Shown: positions 11,368-22,973 of the stretch, piece by piece
Position numbering within the stretch: the first letter of the stretch is position 1
Layout: every line of letters starts with the position of its first letter
NCBI GenBank assembly: GCA_024196135.1
Contig: JAMQCK010000286.1
Span: 1-31,301 of the forward strand
Length of the DNA: 31,301 nt
Direction: 5' to 3'
Source: Pleurotus ostreatus/Saccharomyces cerevisiae fusant
Lineage: Eukaryota > Opisthokonta
Translations under genes and position numbers: made by a program
The notes under the pieces: generated by a model
The model's input: the letters and a program-made list of their open reading frames with translations, nothing else
What the model was told of the DNA's origin: nothing
The model's database searches: none

Positions 11368-14300
11368 TTTTCCGCAGAGGAATTGAGCCCGGGCTCGTCT
11401 TTGCGCCGGGCAGAACGGAGACTCCGTTACGCACCCGAGTCTTACCATCTGTTACGTTCTCTTGCGCGCCACTGGACATCGACCTTCTTGTATTCGCGCT
11501 TTCGTGTTATCGTGAACCAGATTTATTTGAGAGGGGAAACATTTACTTGCTTATGATTATACGCGTCGATTCTATCCACGTAGACACAGTACTGTAGATA
11601 CTTGCACTTGGAGTGCAATCGCCGGCCCAGACCTTTGTTACATACTCGGCGTCAATTGAGTGGGCCAGATCTCCGAGATGGTCGGGCCTTGCGGAGGAAG
11701 GGACGTGCGACCTGAACGAACGTATAAATAGTTCACGCGAGGTCGTCTTGCACCTTCCTGATATAAGAAGAACGCATTGGATGGCCACGATGAAGCATGC
11801 GAGGAGCCCGAGCGCACGCCGCCTGCATGAGAAGGAGAGACGTCGATGCGACCCTGCCATTTGAGCCTACCACTATGTCCGCAAGCGTGAGGCCATCGGC
11901 GGAACTATGCGTCCGCCGCGACCTCTCAGCCGCCACGACAGACATTACTCAATGACCAGGGTTCATCTTCGGCGGAGGGCGAGTGCGAAGTGCGGCTGCG
12001 CCAAGACGCGGGTTCCGGAACGCGTTCCGGCGCCGACCGGGAGGACATGGTTCGCTATCCCAGGTCGAGTTGAGCGCCACTATAGAGCCAATGCCATCCA
12101 ACCTACGTGCTGTTGTAGACGAGCTATACTCGCCACGTTCCCAATAGCATACGAACTGATCACTGGATTGCGTAAGTTGTGGCGCCTAGAGGCAATGAGC
12201 GGACACATGATTGGAAGCAGCAGCCGCTCTCGATCCTAGGAAAGACCCTGGGATGCGCCAGGCGGTTGGGACAAGGTCGCAACGATGCACAGATCATTAC
12301 ACTCCAAAGCTTCCAAGAAGGCGTCCAGGACACCTGTGTAAGATAGTGGCCGCGAGGCCCACGGGACCATGACTCGTGGGTTGAGCCGGAAACAATGGGG
12401 ATAGAATTATCGCACCTTGTAAGCCGACCTCATATCCATGCTGTCGAATTCAAGTCGCAATGTCGCCCAAAACGAAGGAGGAGCGCTGCGATCGAACCAG
12501 ACCAACCCGGGATGAAGCCAAGTGACTAAGTCAAGAGTGTCGCCATAGATTGAGCCCGACAGTTGATTGGCTGATATTGAGAGCAGTCAACCTCGACAAC
12601 GCTAAACGAGAGTGGCACTGAAGCGATGCTTGACATTTCGCCGTACGTGCACCCCGCCCAATCTTGGGTAGACGGCCTTACTCCAGTGACACAGAGAAGA
12701 TCATCCAAGCTCTACCTAGGGGGTACGTTTGCTGGCGTGTCCTTTTCTCTTGCCGCCGACAATCGACGCGAGAGGGGAAAATGGGAGTTCAGGTCAAGGG
12801 GCGGGCGATGCCGAAGGTGCCGAACGGCACGCCACATTTTCCCACGTGACTTTGGGGACTTCCGTTTTCCCGCCATGGCTTTTTTCCCCAAGACCGCGGC
12901 CGCAAGCTTCTGAGGACCTATACTCTCGCTGTAACACTACGACGTCTCTCCGAATATACTGACATGCGTTCCCGCCATATGGGCTCTGACTATCGGCCAC
13001 GTCGACCAACACTCGTCTCTTGCAGCAGCTCTCTGGATCGCTCTTCGGGCTTTCAAGATACCCGACACGCTCTTCTACGAGCTATCGTACCCGGAGAGCC
13101 TACTATCCCCTTTATTCACCAAACTTCACGAAACTTCTGATGCTCCGCCTATACTTGATAGCGACGTCGTAGCAGCGACCTCAGCCATCTTGAGCGGGTT
13201 GAGCTTTGTAAGTCTCCAATTTTCAACGCGAGGAAAGATTCGGCTAAAAATTGAAGACAAATCTACCTCGTTGAACCATTCTCCCGCTGACTCCGGTCCT
13301 ACGTCAGGACGGAGCGCGAGAGATATGCGACTCGGATGCCTAATTTTCCTCGTTCCTTCCTCGGGCGGGCAAGCGTAGGTGCCCAATAATATTGCCTTCT
13401 ACGTTCATCGTTTCCCCAGCATGGAGGCTTACTTTGGTGGGCGAGCTGCTCATCAACCCTGCGATGTTCGCCTACGAGATCACCATCAAGTACGTGCGCT
13501 TTCACCTCCGTTGTCGACCCTGCGGTGACGATCTCGGGTCGGTGATCATTCGATTCGGGTCGCTACTCAACTGCGTGCCTATCTTAATGCGAAGCGGGTG
13601 ATTCCCACACGCACGGAAGCTGGTCGCTACGCTGAGGCCAGACTTTCTATCTCGACCCGGACGCCGCATGTCAAGACCCCTTGAACACCCGGCACGGGCA
13701 AGGAGACAGTCCGCTCGTTGAAGTGCGCTTCAGTGTACTCGTCAATTCTCTCAACTCCTCACACGACAGATCCCACCTCCGATGTTCTTACGCAATACTT
13801 TGACTCGATATCGTGGACGCGACCGGGATATGAGGAAGCGAAGTCACGCCTATAAGGTATGAAGTCCCAACAGATTCAGACCTGATTAACTGAAGACTCG
13901 ATGAAGATTGTCAATGGAGAGAAGTCCTTCCAGCCACGCAGCGAGGGGAGCAGGCGTGCACAATGATTATCTCGCGAGCGTCGCAGGCGACATGTCAGTA
14001 TCGACTGCGCTCCGCGCGAATAATGCGCTACGAACATTTTTCTGGGCTTGCAAAGGCAGATCATGCTTCGACATCTACGTCGTGCAACGAACGAGACAAT
14101 ATGCTGATTATTCATGCAGGCTATCATAATGGACGACTCGGGCCAGGTGAACGAGATTGCGTTATCCTGCTAGTTAGGGAGAGCATTGTGGTTCTCAATC
14201 AGCAGAAAGTATAGCAGGATAATTCTCTCAAGCATTGAGTTCATCCGAATCAGAGCCCATTCTGTGCGGATCAAGTGTCTCTTTGATTCTTCGCCGACAG

Positions 14301-14772
14301 ACACAATTCCTATGGACCCGCTTCGCACTTAGATGGCCGCGATAAGCGCCTGTTGCTATGCTGGGTACATCGATCTTCTGGGACAGTGGACCGCGTTGTA
14401 CAGAGTCGATCGGAACCTGAAGGTGTGAATACACGTCGGTCTATTCTGACGATTCTCCTAACTGACGCCTCGCCATTGTAGCTCGCCGCGGGTCGAAAAG
14501 TGCCTTCATCTCCTCCTTCTATTGTCCAGCACGATGGCGAGAGGCCTGTACCAACTTGCGAGGGTGGCGGCACGAGCGGAGATTGTCATACACGTGGGCG
14601 CGAGTCACAATAAAGGAAGGTGGTCGGGGGCAAGCCGACTCTCGCTCTTTCTTCCACCCCTCATCACCTCAGGTTCAGTCTCCCGCCTCTCGCCGGGTCG
14701 CCTCCTTCCCCGGAGATACCGACGCTATTCAGGCCCCGATACTTCCCTTTGCCGTCTACACCGACCTCGAGC
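11368..14772. other. Long gene-poor gap
   Basis: About 3.4 kb with many short unsupported frames on both strands. The only stretch with coding character is 13026-13489 (listed separately). There are no transposase or reverse-transcriptase motifs, no tandem array and no tRNA. The last part (about 14500-14772) is the probable leader of the gene at 14773 and contains an open, Pro/Ser-rich frame that runs into it, so the true start could lie further upstream. Confidence 0.4.
13026..13489 (+). pseudogene. Candidate decayed gene: two exon-like blocks
   Basis: Block 1 (13026-13207) follows a CTCTTGCAG acceptor, ends at a GTAAGT donor and reads ALWIALRAFKIPDTLFYELS ... DSDVVAATSAILSGLSF. Block 2 (13420-13489) follows CCCCAG, ends at GTACGT and reads WRLTLVGELLINPAMFAYE. 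Both are more protein-like than the surrounding DNA. Their best frames do not join in phase, and no start, stop or further exon is evident, so a relic is more likely than a working gene. The hydrophobic helices and the F-A-Y-E-I-T-I-K end faintly recall isoprenylcysteine carboxyl methyltransferases, but the diagnostic downstream R-H-P-x-Y region is absent. The identity remains open. Confidence 0.35.
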
Positions 14773-15768
14773 ATGGAGCAGGAGCTGCGGATGAGGACAA
14801 CGTGTCGCGACGACCTCACGTCCTGTATGAGGGCCCTATCTAGGATCATTGTGTCCATCCTGAATAACTTGATTGCAGCGCCTCGTTCAAGGTACGTCAT
14901 CCGTACACCTGCAGTGCAAATCTCGCGCTGACGACGGTCTCCCGGTACAAAGCTGCACGAAGAGGATACAAGGACCGCTGCGAGAAGCGTCTGGGCATAT
15001 ACTCCCGATCTTTGAGATGCTCGATAGCCTCGTCGGCTGGCTTCACGGTAATCTGGCGCAGGGTATCGACGCTTCCCATAGTCAGTCAAAATTTTTCTCT
15101 CTCGAATTTCCTTCATTTGACGCGCGCGCTTGCACAAGATCCCTTATATATCACGGGCGACACGGATATCAAAGGTGAGATCCTCTCATCCTACCGCACT
15201 CTCGGGAGCCCGACCTTGACCTTGCGATGCTCAGGCATGAGGATGGACGACCTCCTCGTCAAACTGCGCAACTTGTGCACGACCGCGCAGTACTTCTTCG
15301 AAGACCTTCGATGGGTACGTTCTATCCCCTCGATGACGCGCGCGCGCTGATCATATCCCTCAAGCACATCTGCACGTCGACCGGTCGCCGAGGCCTCGTC
15401 TGCCAGCATCTATACGGCCTCCCCCGCCTCATCGCCACCCTCTCCTCCCTCATCGCTCGCAGAGCGCGGCCGCCCGCGGACGAGGCGATCATGGACCTGA
15501 GTCGTGACTTCTGCGCCCAGTTCGCCTACTTCGACGCCTGGTGCAGGGGTCTCCTTGGCGGATTGCAGAGCGTCGTGGACGATCGCCGCCGCACGGGTCC
15601 AGCACTGAACTCGGAGGAAAAAGCGCAGGTGCAACTGGACCTCCAGGTACTGCTCAGTGTCGTGCGTACACCGCTCACCGCCCGCCTTCCTTGTGCTGAC
15701 GCCTGTTGTAGGACCCCATGGCCCGCCTCCAGGAGGCCGAGGAAGCCGTTGATCGCCCATCGACATGA
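14773..15768 (+). CDS. Family X helical protein, short type, copy 1
   Basis: Six exons: 14773-14891, 14953-15080, 15139-15174, 15235-15314, 15365-15661, 15712-15768, giving 238 residues. The same six exons, with nearly identical lengths and identical phases, make up the minus-strand gene at 30012-28974: exon 3 is 36 nt and exon 4 is 80 nt in both. Shared sequence includes ARSS/PRSSC at the exon 1-2 junction, LRNLCTTAQYFFEDL in exon 4, the exon 5 block opening HICTSTGRRGLVCQHLYG (residues 122-139) and continuing R-L-I-A-x-L-S, SRDFCAQFAYFDAWCRG, and a last exon opening DPMARLQEAEE. Predicted mostly alpha-helical, with no signal peptide and no strong membrane span. The paired H-x-C and C-x-H residues could bind metal, but this is inference. 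Function unknown. ATG 14773 was chosen because it places the first helix as in the paralogue. Confidence 0.8.
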
Positions 15769-18700
15769 GCGTCACTAACGCTGACGAGACGCATCAGCCA
15801 TTTGTTCCTATCGGAACCGCTCGACTCACAAAAGCACTCCGCCAGGAGGCGTCGCCTGCTGTTGCGATGAGCGACTCGTGTACATCCTCTGTCGCCCTGG
15901 TGGTGTACGAGGGGTGTACGTCGACGAGCCGGTCCGCATCGTTTCCCTAGAGAACCGTTAGTACACGAGGACGAAAAAAATTCGTCAAGCCTCGCGTACT
16001 TGTAGAAATTATGGCATGTATCGTTATGTCTCTCGGGAAAGACTGAATGAAAGTACCTTAGAAATTGCGGTTATCGTGTCGCAGTGTCGATCATAGATAC
16101 CTCAGATTGTGTAGGTTCGAACTAACAGGGCAAGCGCGCCCTCGTGTTCGTCTACGGCGACGTACGATGAGCGATCACCGAGCTCCCAGGTAAACAGAGC
16201 ACTCACCGCGGAGCCAGTCCGACCATGGGTCCTATCGGCAGTCGGCACGATCAACAATAGGCGCATCGTATGGTCATTCTCGACCAGCGACGGAGGGACC
16301 GTGAGGCGCTCAGGAAGCACCATGAGGCGGTGGGTGGACGACTCAACACTGGGCACCAGTGCCAGACGATGCTGTGAAGGCGTGAGCGCGGGGAAGAATC
16401 AAATGAGTAAATCTCCAGACGTGCCGAGTCATCCCGCCCTCCTTCGACGTGCCCTAGTAGCGCCGACGAGATCTATACGCAAGACTTTTTCGGCCAGCGG
16501 GTGGGAAGGCTCGTAGGTCAACGAGATTATTCCGGCGGTTTGCTGAAGACGGGTTCTACGTCGCCGGTGGGCGTTTGGTGAATCTTGAGAATAGTGTGCG
16601 CGGTCCCCGGCGAACAAAGAAGATCTTCGAGCGCAGTGCTTGCGCAAGAAAGCAAAGGTGATCAGTCTCGTCGTCGCCAGGTCTTTCGGCGCAATCTTTA
16701 GTCTTGAACATATCGTGAGCGGCCTTGCTAGATACGCTGGACGGAGCACACACCGATGAGGAGCCTTCCGACCGTTGTGGATAGCAAGATAATACGGGGC
16801 AGGCCGTCGCGACGAGACCGGTCGACTCCCCATGAATACTGAGGAAGTCCAATGCTGGGGGAGTGGCTAGCATACGACGCTGGGGTTGAAGGGGGAACGT
16901 ACGCTGGCGGGCACGACTTCGTTAGACCCGTAGCTGTCTCGCCCTCTTGGAACAAAGTCGACCGCTTGTGCGATTCGCCGCAAGTGGTTTGGAGTTTTTG
17001 CAGATTGTCAAAGTGGGCGCTCTTCGCGTCTGAGCAAGCGCAATGACAAGCGCGTGCGCGGCCCGCAGTCGCACGTCGAGTATCATTCGGAAGGCGCCTC
17101 CAAGATAGGACCTGCGCCGCAAAGGGCTGAGGTGTATGCCCATTCAAGGACGCTCGATGGGGGTCAGCCGGGAGACAGATGAGAGTAGAAGCGCGAGCTT
17201 GCAGTAGTCTCTTGAGGTCCATACGGCGTTATTGGATCCATACTTCACCCGAGCGACACGTAGCTTGAGTGTGGGGGAACTTGGAAGGGTGAAGCGTTCG
17301 CCCACGTCTTGAGTGAAGATGTAGAAGCTCGCTCATGAAAGAGAGATTGCGCCGGGAAGAGAGAGCGTTCATAGCTGAGGAAGATTTCCTCCTGACCTCG
17401 GTATAAGGGACAGGTCGTAGCTGTGGAAGGGAGAGGTTCCTGACGAGAAGCGCTGGCACTTGCCGGTGTCGGGACTATCCCGGGATACCACTGATTGACC
17501 AGAGTCCCATACTCAATTAGATAGGTACAATATTGGTTCAGCCGTCGACGTCGGAGACAGCTCGAATGTTGGCCAGCGACTCACCGCTGGGAATTTGGAA
17601 GATGCCGAAGTCACGTTGCTATTTGCACCTATTGACCTTCGGCGTCTGCCGGATCAACAAGCCGAAGTCAAAATTGTATGTACGACTTGTCTGCATCCAT
17701 CATCCCAAATTCTGCTTCTCTACAAGGCTCTGCGGTGGAGTCAGATCTATCGTAGCAACGCTGCAGCTACACTGTGCTGACAGAAACTCTCTTGAATCAT
17801 CTACCAGCCCACGTGTCGCGCGGCCATAAAGCTCCTGTTCTCGTTGACTTCTGCGGCCTAGGATCTCAGGCTGTATTCATCGGAGCTTGATTCATTACAC
17901 TGATGATCTACCGCTATATTGACTGCGCGGCGCCACCGGAATCTGGATTTACGCGTTCCCGTAGGGACTAAGATGAGCGTGGCATCGTTCGTGAGTACGA
18001 ATTGACGGCGGGCTCCCGGTCCAGATGCTAATGACTTCACGAGGACATGAGTGGACGTTCTCCCGCGAGTCTTGCATTACACGGCTTCCTGTATTCCCCT
18101 TCGGTCTGTTACCGGAGCAATGGTGCTTTCCCTGAAAGCTGTCGGAATACAATGAATCTCTGGTGCAGGTCATACTTAAATAAGAAATACGATTGCCAGG
18201 CGACGCGCCGTTCAGTGGAGGAAGCGGAACGCCAGATACCCGCTCAATAATATATAGTGGTCCGTAAGCAATCATTAACGATGCGGATTCCCAAGTTCTA
18301 CGCTTTCAGCTAAAGAAGTCTTGCAGTATCGACTTGGGTGTCTCTCCTGCAGTCGATCGACACAGCAGCTGGAGTGCTTTTCGGTAGGGACATCGCCGGA
18401 ATCCTCACTCGGACTGCGCATCGCGCATCGCCGTGCGCTCTCTTTGGTTACATAGATCCTCGCCATCTGCGCATCCGCCGGAGCAGAGGAGCTTCGAACG
18501 TTCCGGTAACTGTGACCGTCGACTACATAGCCCCACTCATCCATCCTTCAGGTCCCGGCTCTTATTCCGAGATAACTCAAGCCCGAGATCGAGCAAGCGT
18601 GACTTCAATGGTATGGTCAAGTCGAGCTGGTTCGTTGACTTCTTCCTGTCACACGCCTGGCCCTAATCACTAACGCATGTCGACAGCACCCTCAATGATG

Positions 18701-19044
18701 TCCCAGTTTCTCTATCCGCCCCTCGCTACAGGGAAATACGGTACCCACACACCCGTCTGGCCCACCGTACCGTCAGGTTTCCGTGACGCTTGCGTTATCA
18801 TCCTGTGAACACATTAACAAACCCCAAACCCAGCGACGCCGAGGGTGACCGTCACGATAGTTTTCTACAGCTTTTCCCCAGTTGGGTTCATCCGCGATCC
18901 GATTGGGCCGACGAAAACGAGTGAGAGTTCGCTTGCTACCGCGTCAGAGGCTCCCTTCTCCTCCCGCGAACACATCACTTGTCTCTATTCACGGCCGCCG
19001 CCGCCGCCACTCGCTGCCATTGAAGATCCGCGTGAATCGCTGCC
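15769..19044. other. Long gap between two family X genes
   Basis: About 3.3 kb without an intact gene. A minus-strand exon-like block lies at 16102-16371 (listed separately). A plus block at about 18353-18510 (IDTAAGVLFGRDIAGIL) sits between a CTGCAG acceptor and a GTAACT donor and may be another relic exon. The rest shows only short overlapping frames. The 200-300 bases before 19045 are the presumed promoter of the next gene. Confidence 0.4.
16102..16371 (-). pseudogene. Candidate relic exon of unknown gene
   Basis: A minus-strand frame preceded by a good acceptor (pyrimidine-rich, TTCACAG at 16372-16378) reads HRLALVPSVESSTHRLMVLP ... ALFTWELGDRSSYVAVDEHE and ends at a stop at 16102. Composition and splice site look coding. 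Flanking exons could not be found, and nearby frames are broken. The pattern is loosely like beta-rich C-terminal regions of basidiomycete F-box proteins, but no F-box was seen upstream. Likely a fragment. Confidence 0.3.
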
Positions 19045-20509
19045 ATGGGTATAAGAGCCAGCAAGACGACAGCTCGCGCGCCTTCCCCCCCGCCCGACGC
19101 AGACGACCATACTCCCTCGGCGGATTACCTCGAATATGTCGCCCGAACCCTTCCCGTCTTGCGTGCCCTCATCGTGGAAGGGATGAAGGAAATCGTTGGG
19201 CTCATCGCCCCAGGAGGATCATCGCCTCGCAGCTCGTGCGTTCGCCGCCAGACGATTTTGACCGCTTTTTTGACTGTTCGCGCCGCCAGGGTCACGGGCA
19301 GGGACTTCAGTCGCGTCCTCGTGGAACTTCTTCAGGGCTTGCACGCTGTCGAGGTGTGCGCGCGTCACATCGCGGAAAAGGTCTCCACCTTCAGCATCGA
19401 TGATGGCAGGAGTGCTCATGGACAGTCAGGAGCACCAGCCGGTGCGTCGCCATCCTTTTTCATACCCGCCCTCTGGCTCATGATGAGCAGCCTCGGACAG
19501 CGGAGACGCCAGCGACACCGGCTCTGCTTCCAACGCCTCCGCATCTGAAGTCCCCTTTTTCGACATCGGAACACACCGTATGGCTCATCGCCCTCCATCC
19601 GTGGCCCTTCATCGCTGACTCCAAGCGCTAGATTTGTTCAACACGGAGTCGGGCGAGGGCGTGGGCTCGACCGCTATCAACGAAGATTTTTCCCCGGCCG
19701 AGGAGTCTCCTTATGAGTCCACCGTAACGCTCGAAGGTGAGCCACGTCGCCGTGCGAGGTTGCCTTTCCTCATCAGCAACGCAGTTGCACTCCTCAGGAA
19801 TCTCTTGAAGGAGCTCTATGCCAACTTGATTGAGTCGAAGTACGTGTGGCAAGACGTCGACGTTGTACGTCCTATTCAAAACCTAAGTATCCCCTCGACG
19901 AGCATTCTGAAAAAGAGTTTTAGACATTCTCCGTCCTTTTCTCCATCGCCTTCCGCTCATTTCTGTGCTACGTCGTTGCATGGGTCTACGCGATCATCAT
20001 CGTCTCGGCTCTTCACATCGTCTGGGCCAAGAGCGCCTTCTTCGCCGAAGGAGCATACGTGTCTGGCTTGCTTCTCATGGGGTTTGGCCTGCGCCAGCTC
20101 TACTGCTGGACTCGCAAGCGGGCTGATGGTGCGTCCCGCGGCCATCTCCGCTCACGTATAGGTGACTCACGACGATGCAGATGCGCGTAACCCTCAAAAG
20201 GAGGTAGCCGCGCGCGTGCGCATGCTTCAGCCACAAGTACTACTCGTACTATCCTTTTACGGCTGTCTCCACGACGCGATCGGGGACGCCCTCGACGCCC
20301 TTGAGCAGGACAACACAGGCACCGAGACCGAGGAGAGGTGGAAGCGTATACTGAGCATACTCTCCGAACATGTACGTCCAATTAAACTCCTCGCAGGACC
20401 TGCTCACTGACCACCGCCGCAGCGCAAGCGCGATCCCGAAGTGGACGTGGAGACAGTCTGCCGCGAAGCGCTAGACTGCGTCGCGGCTGTTCCTCACGAA
20501 CATGCATGA
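19045..20509 (+). CDS. Family X two-transmembrane protein, copy 1
   Basis: Seven exons: 19045-19441, 19491-19577, 19632-19736, 19785-19864, 19924-20128, 20181-20371, 20423-20509. They sum to 1152 nt, giving 383 residues. The order is a Pro-rich start, an N-terminal helical domain (LEYVARTLPVLRALIVEGMK ... LLQGLHAVEVCARHIAEKV), an acidic Ser/Asp/Gly linker, the 80-nt exon (LRNLLKELYANLIESKYVWQ), a two-transmembrane exon with spans at about residues 235-258 (YVVAWVYAIIIVSALHIVW) and 267-285 (GLLLMGFGLRQLYCW), then a helical domain (FYGCLHDAIGDALDALEQD) and a short acidic tail. The minus-strand gene at 26172-24683 matches exon for exon: 80, 205/211 and 191/191 nt. The start MGIRASK fits an N-myristoylation signal (Gly2, Ser6, Lys7). 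It is probably a membrane protein with both ends on the same side. No known family recognised. A further exon-like block lies at 20589-20696. Confidence 0.8.
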
Positions 20510-20972
20510 GAATGCAGGTGAGGTCCGTACCGTCGTATACGATCATGCCTGACCATCCATGGTAGATTCTCGTGTTTTCGTTCCGCAGGCGGTGGTCCGA
20601 CGCGCTGACCTTGAGCAGCTCATCCTAGCCTATCGACAGATCCGTCTGTCGCTTCTGCTCCTGAATATCGATCCCTTCATCTCTGTCTCGCATTAACTAA
20701 CGCATATGTACAATACATACAACATCGGACTCTAACACTGCAGCTACATCTTAAACCACGCTCACGACTCATAGAACGAGCGTCTGTAGAGTACCATGTA
20801 ACGAACGCCGTGCGGCGAGGAATTCATACAATGTCTCAGTAAGAATTGTTGGGATTCAAGCGGACAGAACACCTTACAATTCGTTCGAACGAAAGACGAA
20901 CGAGGCGTGGCATCGCCGGGCTCGCCATACGAAGTCACCGACAGCGACCGCGCATGTAGTATTACCATTTAT
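20510..20972. other. Spacer with one candidate exon (20589-20696)
   Basis: The block 20589-20696 follows a TTCCGCAG acceptor, is open for 35 codons to TAA and reads strongly like protein (RRADLEQLILAYRQIRLSLL). It could be an alternative last exon of the gene at 19045, but the preceding exon does not join to it in a frame free of stops. It might also mark a frameshifted older 3' end. The rest of the spacer shows nothing. Confidence 0.4.
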
Positions 20973-22170
20973 CTACTGAAGGTCGTCCGCAATGTTCGGC
21001 GTGTCGTGGGCATCGGCGCCGGCCATGCGCGTATCCTCGATATAGCTCGCGGCAGGCCGGTGCGTCGAGGCAATGGGTCTTCGCTCCAAGCTTGACCGTC
21101 GGTGGCGGGTTGGTTGCGAGGACGTGTAGAGGGAGATGGATCTAACAAACATAGGTTAGTACAGTCGAGACGAGACGGACGGCAGACAAGGCTTGCGACT
21201 CGAAGATACGAGATTGGGACGTGATTGTGGGGAGACTTACCTCTATGCATCCCGCCAGAAAGCTCTTCCTGAGTCGGCTGGCACATGCTCCGCGTGTCGC
21301 CCAAAATTCGAGGACCTCAGGTCTCCGCTGGCCGCCAAAGCAGGGTGAGAATGTTTGAGTGATGTGGGCGACAGGTTGACGCAGCCGAAGTGATTGTTGC
21401 AAGAGTCCGCCATGAGTTAGACGACATCGAGCCCAACGACTTTGCACACTGTTACAGGAACGACGCCGGGGTCTCCCGCAAGACGTTGAGCCTTGAGCGA
21501 TCCATCCGAGTGGTGGAGGCGAGGGGTTCATCCTTGAGCGCGGGGCTACTGTAGATGACGAAGGAGAGGAGGTTGGGAGGGTCGTCCATTTGGCGATCCG
21601 ACCAGGCTGAGTAGCTGGCGAAGGCGTCGACGACCTGTCATAGCGGTTGGTCAGTCATCCAAGGTAGGAGGCCAGTAGCGACGATAAAGCTAGACGTACT
21701 CTGCTTACCTCCGCATTGATTTCGAGCCCAACTGCTCCCTCGCCAGTTTCCGGACCAATAGCTCGTCCTCCTTCGACTCAAACTTCGTACAGACCAGACC
21801 CGCGCTGTGCTTGCAATCCCGAAGCCGCGTAGCCCGTTTGGGTCTATGAGCGGGGCGCGCACCGAGGCGCGCGCCCGCTGCTTGGACAATCGAGAGGCCC
21901 AGGGAGTGAGGAGCGAGAGCGCGGTCGAGAGGGTTGCTCCGTGACGTTGCGCGATCTGCGAACACTTGCTTCGCTCGACAGGTCAGATTCTTCTGCGTAG
22001 TCATAAGTACATCGCTTTGGAGAGGGAATGTAGCAATGAAGGAAGAATGTAGATGGAAAAGAAGGTCGATGTAGAAGACGACTCACCGAAGTCCACGCCA
22101 AATAAGTCATTCGAATTGCTCGACAAGTCGCTGTCGACGAGGGCAGCGTACAGGTCGGGTACGGCGTGCA
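20973..22170 (-). pseudogene. Decayed multi-exon gene of unknown family
   Basis: Read on the minus strand, a chain of coding-like blocks can be followed: about 22170-22087 (SDLSSNSNDLFGVDF), 21992-21709 (GPETGEGAVGLEINAE), 21634 onward (VVDAFASYSAWSDRQMDDPP, LLSFVIYSSPALKDEPLAS), then after a frame change near 21500 GDPGVVPVTVCKVVGLDVV and MADSCNNHFGCVNLSPTSL, and a last block 21141-20973 (SYIEDTRMAGADAHDTPNIA). Introns 22086-21993, 21708-21635 and 21240-21142 have GT/AG ends, the last with a TACTAAC branch site. The chain is broken by stops at 21844, 21778, 21417 and 21243 and by the frameshift. I do not recognise the family. Its exon count and composition suggest an ordinary host gene that has been lost. 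Confidence 0.55.
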
Positions 22171-22973
22171 GGCGTCGAGGTACTGCTGGGCAGAGTGCTG
22201 CAAAAAGCAGCCGTTTGGGCGTCTCGGAATGCGGTCGCTATAGGAGGTTTCCAGAGGTAACGCGGGTGCTTGAGATGAATGAGGTCCTTCCCGCCGTAGA
22301 CATGCTGGAGTGCGCCGCGAAAGCTGTCCGGGCATCTTGCAGTGTCGAGTCGCGCGCGGTGGAGTGGGGGGCTTTGCGGTGGCCGAAGGAGACGCGGGAA
22401 TTGTTGAGTCACCGCGCGCATTGGGCAGCCTGAGGTGTGATTTCGGTCTTCGACGTGTAGGCTGCCTTCGCCAGTGTCGCCGGTCGTCGCCCTCAGTTGA
22501 GAGTGCATCCGAGTCCAATGAAGTAAGCCGCGCAGTGGGACTGTCAAGATTGGACTTATCGACGGTGATGCTACGAAGTATGGGCTCGAAGCGAGTGTAC
22601 GACTGTCAACGAGGACCTCCGCAGGCACTTCGCGCGCACTGAGCCGGACGCGGTCGCGCTATTCGCTATGTTGACTGTGTCGCTTCGAGTCTGCGCAGCC
22701 GCGGTGCCTAGGAGGACGCAGAAGCTACGCATTTGTGAGCAAGGACTTCGAAGAAGGGAGCAGCCCGCGCACCTCTCCGACCGCCTCAACCTATCGCCTC
22801 GACCTCGGCGCATCCTCGTTGGCGACGACGCTCGAGTCCCCGCGCATGAGCGTTAGAGAACATGTCATGGCTAGCCGCTCGATCTTACCACCGTCACATC
22901 GCCGACGATGTCCCACGCAGTGTTGCCGATGATGCGGTCGACGCCGCGCACGACCTCGCCTCCGCCGATCATG
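22171..22973. other. Spacer between two pseudogenes
   Basis: Frames on both strands, such as minus 22628-22107 and plus 22668-22932, are open but have no clear splice structure. Minus-strand strings such as LQHVYGGKDLIHLKHPRYLW may be the continuation of the neighbouring decayed gene. The first exon of the dioxygenase copy would be expected just before 22974 but is not recognisable. Confidence 0.35.

Noticed and set aside
15410..15775. 121-codon minus-strand frame
   Set aside because: Antisense to the conserved exon 5 of the short-type family X gene at 14773-15768.
11368..19044. Transposon or retroelement remnants in the gene-poor gaps
   Set aside because: No long terminal repeats, terminal inverted repeats, reverse-transcriptase or transposase motifs could be seen by eye; a repeat library search would be needed.
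21844..22518. 224-codon minus-strand open frame taken as a single gene
   Set aside because: The upper part is Arg/Pro/Ser-rich. The coding-like signal crosses splice sites at 22086/21993 and continues past the stop at 21844, so the frame is part of a decayed multi-exon gene and not an intact intronless one.
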